From the NCBI GenBank assembly GCA_027625915.1, contig JANTQA010000057.1:8556001-8620000 (forward strand): a stretch of DNA of 64,000 bases, in the 5' to 3' direction. Position numbers and translations under genes: made by a program. This DNA comes from Anaeramoeba flamelloides. Its lineage: Eukaryota > Metamonada > Anaeramoebidae. The notes under the pieces are model-generated. The model was not told the DNA's origin and did not search any database. It worked only from the letters and a program-made list of their open reading frames with translations. Below, piece after piece: positions 12,716-21,600 of this stretch; position 1 is the stretch's first letter, and each line of letters starts with the position of its first letter.

Positions 12716-13028
12716 CAACCTTAAAATTTGGGGTATACGGACTGTAGTCTGGAGTATGAAGGAAATCACTTTTTTTAATTTTTGGGTACTCACTTTATTA
12801 AAATAGAAAATTTTAAAATAGTTTTAATTCAGAAAATCTCGAAACAAAAAAAAAAATTAATCAATTTTTTAAAATAACTGTAAAAGTATTTTTTCCATTT
12901 TTTGAATTTATTAGTCCTAATTGGAAAATAACAGCATAATTTATCTGGCCAAACCCGCAATACAAATTTTTCCTCAATTTAAATTTTGAATTTTATTTTT
13001 TCGTTCAAGCTATTTGAAAACCTTTTTG

Positions 13029-14160
13029 TTACAGTTTTTGAAAATGGCTGTACAAGAAGTGTCCATTCGTAAAAATTGATTCAGAATTTTTTTTCTTGTT
13101 GTAAATTGTAACAAACAAACCTTTGGATAATTAAAAAACAAGAAAAAAAGAAAAAAAAAAAACAAATAACAAACCCTTTTCTGATTCCACTTTTTCCATA
13201 AGATGTGTAAATTCGTCAGTAGCTTGTTTGTTGCTTTGATCAAGCTCGATCTTTTTTTCTGTAGCGTCTTCGATTTTTTGATTTAAAAGTTTTTTTTGCA
13301 TTTCCAATTCCAAGAATCTCTTGCTTAAGACATCTTCAGATCGAGAGTCTAATTCTTCTTGGTAATTTTCTAAAATGTTTTCAGTTTGAATACAGTTTCC
13401 TTGTAAATGTCTTTCTTCGTTCCTTAACTCCTCGATTTTTTGTTTTAAAGCAAATATTTTCTCCATTTGGTTGACACGTTTGATTAATTTTTTTCCTTTT
13501 TTCCCTTTTTTTGAGAGTTGTTTTTCCTTTTTTGTCATCTCTGTTTTGATTTGATCTTTTTCTTTGCAGTATTGTGAAATTATATATTTTTGGAAGGCTA
13601 TCCTTTTGATTAATTCTTTTTTATTGTCGACTTTATTTCTTGAAATTTGCGGACTAAAAACAGACAAGGGGGAGATGGTCTCTTTTTTTTTGCTTTTTTT
13701 TGTTTTGGGATTCAAATATGAGGAATTAACACGAACAAAAATTCCGTGTTGTTCGTTACATTTAAAATATCTTTTACCATAAAGTTTTCCATCGTGCACA
13801 CCCTCTAGAATTATTGTTAGTTTTTTTTTTTTTTTTTTTTTTTTTTTGAAAAGAGCCAATAAATAAAAAATAATTTTCAATAAAAAGATATTTTTTTTTT
13901 AGGTTGCTAATTTTTCTTTAAATTATTTTTCTGATTTGGAAAAAGTCATTGAAAAAAACTCTGGTTACCAAACAAAAGAAAAAATTAAAAAAAAAGATCT
14001 TATAGTTTTTGTTTAAAGGAAACAAACCTGGTTGATTAAGTTCAATACCAATCCAAACGCCTGGTGCAAAACCTGTTTTTCCAATAAATTTGACTGTTCC
14101 TATTTTGTTTTGTATTGCGACACTGTCACCGATTTTGTAAGACTTTGTATTTTTAGACAT
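13029..14160 (-). CDS. CAP-Gly domain coiled-coil protein
   Basis: Probable microtubule plus-end or tubulin-tail binding protein. Exon 1 (14160-14028) starts MSKNTKSYKIGDSVAIQNK and carries GTVKFIGKTGFAPGVWIGIE. The intron (13805-14027, donor GTTTGT, acceptor TTCTAG) joins at phase 1 to give NQPEGVHDGKLYGKRYF, then CNEQHGIFVRV, completing a CAP-Gly domain at residues 7-75. The usual GKNDG signature reads GVHDG here. The rest of exon 2 (13804-13175) is a charged coiled coil rich in Lys, Glu and Gln. A GTTTGT donor follows ESEK. Two acceptors could serve the last exon, giving either a very short tail ending near 13081 or a longer one ending at the TAA at 13029; I could not decide. The gene is far smaller than CLIP-170 or dynactin p150 and resembles a minimal CAP-Gly adaptor. 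No signal peptide or membrane segment is visible. Confidence 0.85.
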
Positions 14161-15479
14161 TTTACAAACACCAAAAAATTAAATAAAATCAAAAAAATGA
14201 TTTCTCATGCTAGTCAGTGTAACAAGAAAAGATCAACAATTTTGGTAACTTATTTTAAATCAACACATAATGTTATTTCAAATTCTTGACGGTAATTCAA
14301 ATATCACCATCCAATAAAGGTATTTACTTCAAAAAGGGAATCAATTTTTATATCTATATTCTTCTCTTTCTTTTAATCAATAGAATTCCCCAAGAATGTG
14401 GTTGAAATTTGTGTATTTAATGGAAAATGTTATTTGAAATAGAGTTCAAAAGTTTTTTCAAAGTAAATACCAGTAACTTTCTATTAAAAAGTTTTCACGA
14501 TTAAAACTTTTTAACAATTTGTCAATTTACACATACTTTGGATTTTGGCTTTTCATAAAAAAAGTTTTTTGTTTTTGAAAGTTTACAAATTTTTTTAATT
14601 TGAGAACTTTAAAAATATCGCAAATGATGTCTTTTTGGAATTCTAATTTGGATATTTACTTGAAATTACCTCAAAACCAGAGTTTCTAATTCCAGTTATA
14701 ATTATGGATCAATGTTAATGAAAATATTCTCCAATTAGGATCGAAATAGTCTTTTTCGTTATTTTTTTAAATGAAAAATGAAGAAAAAAATTTCAGATAT
14801 CTTAACTAATAACCTTTTAAAGAAAATTTAAAATCAAAAAGTGAAATTATCTTGATTTTTCAGACTAAAAAATGATCAAACTTTCAAACAGTCTGTATAA
14901 ACTACTCTATAACTTTTAAAAGATCACATTATCTTTTCAATTTTTGCCCTTGTGTTACTTGAATTGTTCAATATTTTTCCACAGATCTTATTAATGCATT
15001 ATTAATCATTGACGCTTTTTCTAATTTTTGTCTTTGTTCTTTTGGTTTTTATATTTTTCCCTGAATTGAAGTTCTTAACAACTCTTTCGAAAACAATATA
15101 AACTCTTTTGATTTTTGAATAGAATCTCAGCACTAGGGCATTACCAAACACTCCAAAGATTATGTTAATTTTTTAAGGGCTATTTTTTAATTTGTTTTGT
15201 GTTTTTCTTTAACAGACAAGGGTTAGTTTCAATACAAATTAGCGTACTAGTGTTGCGGGGAAGTTGTGTGTATTTTACATACCATGTCCAAAATGAAAAA
15301 AATATTAAAAAACAAGCCAAAAGTTTTGTATTTGAAAAAAAAATTATTTAGACTACGATCATAAAAAATTTTTTTCAAAAAAAATTAAACACTTGCTAAT
15401 TTTATACTATTTAATAACTTCAATTATAATAAAAAAGATTGGTTAATAAAAGATCTTTTATCAAAAAATTAATTTTTAA

Positions 15480-15700
15480 CAATATTTAACGATTTTAAGT
15501 TGAAAAATCCAATTTTCCAGGCTCTATTAATTTTTTTTTCAAATTTTATAGTAAAAAATTTTAAAATATTTTTTTTTTTACAGTTAAGAGGTCATTTTAT
15601 TATATTTTGTAAGTATTTTAGCCCCGATAAATATCTTTCAAATAGACTAATTATTTGGACAATTTTTGAATTATTTATTGATTTAAATTGAAAAATAATA
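15480..15700 (+). mobile_element. Possible degenerate LINE tail
   Basis: An open stretch includes HFIIFCKYFSPDKYLSNRLI, which parallels HFLWDCPSYEKNRIIW in the clearer LINE tail near 30.5 kb (HX4C, then a spaced Arg and Ile-Ile-Trp). The first Cys pair of the knuckle is not visible. The fragment ends where palindrome cluster 2 begins, as in two other copies. The call is weak without an alignment. Confidence 0.35.
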
Positions 15701-15719
15701 TTTTTTGTTTGAAATTGGA

Positions 15720-16400
15720 TTTTTTTTTTTTAATTTTTCCGTTAGGTTTTCTTGAGTTTTCTGTTTATTTGGGAAATCGATAGATTTAGTAAATAAAACA
15801 GAAAACTCAAGAAAACCTAGAATACTCTCGTTTGTTTTTTTTTTAATTTTTGAAATAAACTGAAAATTTTTAAAATTTTAGGTAATTCTTTCATAAAGTA
15901 AAACAAAAACTTCCTTAAGTTTTCCAGAATAAAAAAGAATTAAATAAAATTGTTGTTTTTTTATCAATTCTTTTGAATTCTGGAAAAGCTATGCACTTGG
16001 GGGATATTTTCGTTAAATTTTCCAGAATGGAAAAGAATAGAGTAGAATAGTGATTTTACTTGATTCTTTAAATTCTGGAAAATCACTGTTAGCTTTTCTT
16101 GAGTTTTCAGTTTATTAGGAAAATTATAGATTTTTCTCAATTCTTTTGAATTCTAGAAAATTGCAGTAAACTTCTCTTGAGTTTTCTGTTTATTTAGAAA
16201 ATCAATAGATTTTTATTAGGTTTATTTTTATTTTTTGTAATAAACCTAAAATCTATTAAAATTTTCTGTTTATTTTAAAAAGTAAAAAAAAAAAACTTAT
16301 AACACTTAAAAAATACAATAAAAAATCCCAAAAAAACCTAGAAAACTTCACAAATAAAATAGGAAACCTCAAAAAAACTTAACGATAATCAATGGATTTA
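15720..16400. repeat. Modular palindrome cluster 2
   Basis: The clearest unit is 15744-15818, a 75-bp hairpin whose arms AGGTTTTCTTGAGTTTTCTG and CAGAAAACTCAAGAAAACCT match exactly at their ends and meet near ATCGAT. Further units include the GGAAAAG / CTTTTCC type built on AAAAGAAT and ATTCTTTTGAATTCTGGAAA, and the GAAATAAAC / GTTTATTTC type. They follow head to tail with linkers such as GGGGATATTTTCG. Confidence 0.8.
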
Positions 16401-16429
16401 TAATTTTTTTTTTAAAAAAAGGTATTTTC

Positions 16430-16665
16430 AATCTATTGTAGAGATTTTCAACTTTGAACTCTTCATATTGATAATTCAACATATAAGTTTTGTTTCTAAA
16501 AAAAATATTTTCTCGGATTGTTGGGATGTTTTTCTGTATATATAGTATCTTTTTTTCATTTCTAAGATCAACGAAGGAACTATTTTATAAATCAGATTTT
16601 TTAAAAAACATTTGAACCCATGAGCAGAAATGTGATTTACATTACCAAGTGATATAATATAATTT
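16430..16665 (+). mobile_element. Long-TIR element, right-half fragment
   Basis: TTGATAATTCAACATATAA, then AAGATCAACGAAGGAACTAT and ACATTTGAACCCATGAGCAG, follow the order of the right half of the element at 45073-45833. The left half is absent and palindrome cluster 2 abuts it. Confidence 0.5.
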
Positions 16666-18677
16666 TAAACGACTCCCTTCAAGATGCCACTCTCTTAAGA
16701 AACACAAATTTTGGGCAAAATTAGAAGAAACTAACCCAACTTTGGAAACAAATAATAATTATATTTCAATTGTAAACTTTTTATGTGTATTAAAATATCC
16801 AACCAGAAAAAATTTAAGCTGAATTTTCATTTATCTTTTTCGGTGGTATTTCTAGGAATAGATGGGGTGAATATACTCTATTTATTTATTTTGTACTTTT
16901 TTTAATTCTATATATTGGAAGTGTATATTTTTTTATGGAACCAAATATCCTAAATAAAAGAATTTTAAGAGAGAAAAATAAGTCAGGAATTTCAGCAAAA
17001 TTTTATCCTATTTAATATTCTAATATCAGTTTGAAATCAATTGGTTATTAAAAAATTTTTCTGTACAACATAAGATCCTACTATTTGTTGTAAAATAAAG
17101 TGAAAAAAATTTTTATTCAGATTTCCAAAAAATAATTTTACAATGATCGAAATAATTCATTGCCCAACCACAATAATACAGGTTTCAAAATATAATCTAT
17201 ATATATATATATATATATATATTTCCCATTCCAATGCAATATCTAATTTACTACCCCGTCGTATAAGCAAGTTCAAATCAATTTTAAAAGTAAACCCCAT
17301 GATATTTTCAGTAAAATGTAAATTATGAATGAAATTTTTACAAAATATTTCTTAATTTTCTCATTTTTTTTATAATTTTTTGTTTTTTTGATTAAGAAAT
17401 TTTCTTTGAAATTAAGGACTACATTTCCACCCTTGAGGGGGTAAACAATTGTGTTATTTTACTTTCACATCTCAAAAAAAATTTTCACACTGAAGAAATT
17501 GAACAAAAAAAACAAAAATTTTTTTGTCATCTTTAACTTTTCACATTAAATGTTTTTCTTTGTTTTTCAACGAACAGGAAAATTTAAAATAACAAAAAAA
17601 ATGATTGCAAAAAATAATTGCAAAAAATAGCTATTGGGGATTTCCAAGTGCATTTCAAATCTGAGAACATTTCAAACTTGGAAAATCAAATTGAAAAAAT
17701 ATTACAAACACCTCGTGGAAATAGTTTGAGTTCAGAAAGTTGAAATGGAAATTGTAAAATATTAAAATCATAATTACGTATAATCTATCAAGGTAAAAAT
17801 TTTGAAAATCTAACAAGGCAAAAATTGTGAAAATTTCACTTTTTTTCAAAAAGAAATTCTCATGAGACAAATATTACTTGTATTACCTAACTTATTCAAA
17901 TGTGAATTTATACATTCTTTCACTGTTTTCACCAAAAAACCCAGTCCTTAAATCTATTTTTTAAGAGAAATTTAGCAATTTGATCCTTATTTTTTACGAT
18001 TTCTTTTTGAATAATAGAACTTTAAGAAACGAACACAATATTTACTAATTGTTTATTGTTGGTTTCTTTTTATGGTTGGTGTATAGGTCTTCTTAAATAA
18101 AAAAACACGCTTTTTATTTGGAAATACAGATTAAGTTGTATTGAACCCTGTATTTTGACAACAGTAAAATTATCGAACATTTCAATTTTTTAATTTCCAA
18201 AACCAGCTTAAATATTTCATTTCCTTTTTAGAATTGGGAACTTTGATGATTTATATTAATTCTGGGAGATAAGTGTTTTTTTTTTCAAAAGCTGAATGAA
18301 AATTTTGATCTTTTTATTTTACACTTAACTGTAATTTTGTCAACATAAGACCTTTGACAAATATACTAGATTTGATGACTTCTTGTTTTTGAAATGATAT
18401 TTCGAAATAATAAAGATTACATGATCCAAAGATTATTTATTGAAAGATTTTCATAGCGAGGGGCTGATTAATTGGTAATTACTTCTATTAAAAATTAGAG
18501 TTTGAAGTCTTTTTAGTTCACACATATCATTATTAGAAAAACTTTATTCAATGTTCTGATCCAAATACTCTTTGAAACCAAGGAATATGAAATTTTAATC
18601 TAACCAAAATATTAATCATTTTTTTTTAGTATAACACAATTTAGAATACACATTCTGTTTTTTTAAGATTTGTAAAA

Positions 18678-21600
18678 ATGATTAGACGTAACACTAGATT
18701 AATTCAAGAATACCGTTATAGAAAATCTTTACAAGGCCATCTAAGAGAGGAATATGATAAAAAACATAAACTTCGAGAAGCATTAAAACAAGGAAAACAA
18801 CTCCCAAATGAACTCCAAATGGAAGCTGAAAAACTGTATGACAAATCCCAGTTTGATGATAAAAAATCACTAGGTTTGTAAAAAAAAACAAAATTTATTA
18901 AAATTCTTTTCTTCTAAATGCATTACGTAATATTAAAATTTTTTTTTTTTTTTTTTTTTTATTTTTGTTGTTTCTTTTGTTTCAATTTTATAGAAAGAAT
19001 TGATAACATTGATGACGAATATTCAACATGTGGGATTAAAGATCCCAAAATTATGATTACAACTTCTCGTGATCCAAGCACAAAACTCGTTCAATTCGCC
19101 AAGGAATTAAGATTGATCTTACCAAACTCACAAAAAATCAATAGAGGTAGTTATGTCATCAGCAAAATTGCTGAAGCTTGCAACAGAAATGATTTTACAG
19201 ATCTTATTCTTGTTCACGAAACAAAAGGTGTTCCAGGTTTGTGGTTTTTATATTTTTTTTTTTTTTTACTTTGCAAGAATTTTTTGTGTATTTTATTTCT
19301 TTTAGCAAGTTCATGAACAAAATGGACATTACTTTACATTTTTTTGGACAAAACTTCTTAAAATCAGAAAAACACTAACGTGTTCGTTTCTCTTTAATTT
19401 CAATCTTGCTTAACGATCGAATGTTCTGTATTTTTTATTTTTTTGCTTCATTTTTTTTTTTCAAGATTTTTCTTGTATTATTTCGCAGCATCCCAATGAA
19501 ATCCCAAAAAAAAAAATCAATCAATGACCGTCTCGTTTCAAAGACTAGACCTTATTGGTCTCGGAAAACTCTGTTAGGGATTCTATTGCCTGCATTTTTG
19601 TTTGAAACTCTTCTCAAGAAGGAAAAAAATAAATAGAAAATCATGAATAGACAACAAAAATCAAACATATATTTTTAATATTTCAATCCTTTCAAAATAT
19701 TTTGGAATCATGGTTTTAAAGAATACTTCAGTGTTTTTTTGTATTTCAAGGTATTAGAATTATTGAAATAAAGCTAATTAAAACTACTGGTATTTGAAAT
19801 TCAAATGGGACACAATATCAAACTGACTTATCGTTTTTTCAATTCACCAAAATCTATTGGTTATTTATGATTCTTAGTTTACTAAGTGTAAAATAAAAAA
19901 GGTACCTAGTAAATAAATATAGACACAAATTACAATCTATTTCTTTGAAGATTTCTTTTTATTAAAAAAAAGAAAAAGCAGATGAGATAAAAAATTTTTT
20001 CCCATTTAAAATTCAAATACTAGTATGAGATCCGACCCAAGCTGAATATTTTGAAATTCTGATCTTCAGAAGAAAAAGACTTCATTTAAAATTTGAAGAT
20101 TTACAAATTCAGGGATTCGTTTGATCCATCGATTTAAGGGGCTATTTAAACTAAAAAAAACCTCCTAGTAAATTTAATTGTAAATCCCAAAAAAATTTTA
20201 ATTGTTGAAATCGAAAAATAATTTAAAACATTGACTATAATACCAATTACCAATATTACACTAAAAAGGAAATTTATTTAAATACTAGAAACAAACACAA
20301 GAGACCTAAATACAAAAATAAATTGAAAGATATTATAATAAAACTCTTTTCTGGACTATTCATATTTTATGCCCTGTTTGGATTAAAATACAATTCTTGA
20401 GCCAATAACAATAATTTAAAAGGATTTCAATTTAATGAAAGCAAAAATATTGCAAATTTTAGTTTCTTTTGGGGATTTGAATGAAAACATTTGTTGATCT
20501 ATAAAAATTTAATGAAAATTTAAATAAAACAAGGGAAAATTTAAAATCGTATTTTTTTTTTATTATTATTTCTGCTTATGTACAAATCATTTTCTAGGAT
20601 ATTGAAACACTCAAAGTAAACTTATATGGTGGTTGAAAATAATTTGTATAAAACCTTGCAACATGAAAATTTCGATTTTCGAATCTTTTCAAGTTAAATT
20701 TCAAATTTGGATAACCGTAAAAATGGATTTTCCAAATTACACAAAATTTTCGAAAAAAAAAAAAACATAAATTTTAAATTTAAGAAAGATTTCTTCGTCT
20801 CAACCCGATTTTAAGTCAATAAATAGGTCGTTGGCATAAAAGTAATGCCCACAGACCATAAAATATGAAAAATACTTGCTTTTCTCAGAATTTTAATTTG
20901 ACTATAAAAAAATTGATCTTTTACACCAATGGCTTATTACAAACTCTTAATTCTACACCCAAAACACGAAAAAAAAAAAAATAAAAAATAAAAATAAAAC
21001 AATCAGCTATTTTTAAAAAAGTATGGCAAATTTATTTTAAAATATCTTGATTTAAGCTTTATTCCAATACACACCTGCAAAAAGTGATGTTTTAATATTT
21101 TATAAGTTTTTTTTGATAAATTTGCAATTTTTCCAAAAATTTAAAATATTCAGACACCACTTTTTGCAAATGTGTATAATTATTTAAATATCCAAAATTG
21201 TTATTTCCCATAAATTGATTTTACAAAATAATTCAATTTGTTTGTTTTCAAGACATTACTTTAATAAAAGTTTTTAAAGTTTCTGATCTCAATTTTCTAT
21301 GATATTTTTTACGTGTGAAAATTGGTGGTTATTTTTTTCCTTTTTGTTCCTAAATTTTTTTTCCAACAGAGTTTTAATCTTGATAAAATCTTGTAATAGA
21401 AGAGAAAACTTATAACTGTATCTTAGTGTTTAAAAACGGTTTGGATTCTTACCATATTGTTCATTTTTTATTGAAATTGGATTGTAACTCGAGTTTTCTC
21501 TAAAAAAAGCACAATTTTTTTTTCATTTTTTAGGAATATTTTAATTTTTTTTGAAATATATACAATAAATACTGATACAATCATTATTGGCATTCCTCTT

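Larger units (their letters stand above)
9793..13028. other. Gene-poor stretch upstream of the RasGEF gene
   Basis: The RasGEF first exon and promoter must lie somewhere in the left part. A good branch-point-like TACTAAC occurs on the minus strand near 9889, upstream of the 9790 acceptor. Otherwise I see a hairpin (10513-10577), a MITE fragment (10620-10870), a TA microsatellite (11722-11752) and a tandem array (12356-12715). Open frames of 60-70 codons at 12113-12310 and 12282-12488 have no family resemblance and the second overlaps the tandem repeat. Confidence 0.5.
14161..18677. other. Divergent intergenic region between the CAP-Gly and IMP4 genes
   Basis: Both genes point away from this region, so two promoters should lie at its edges. 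In between are a possible LINE tail (15480-15700), palindrome cluster 2 (15720-16400), a fragment of the long-TIR element (16430-16665) and a TA microsatellite (17195-17222). I find no supported exon. Open frames of 60-71 codons at 17143 and 17655 look like chance. Confidence 0.5.
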
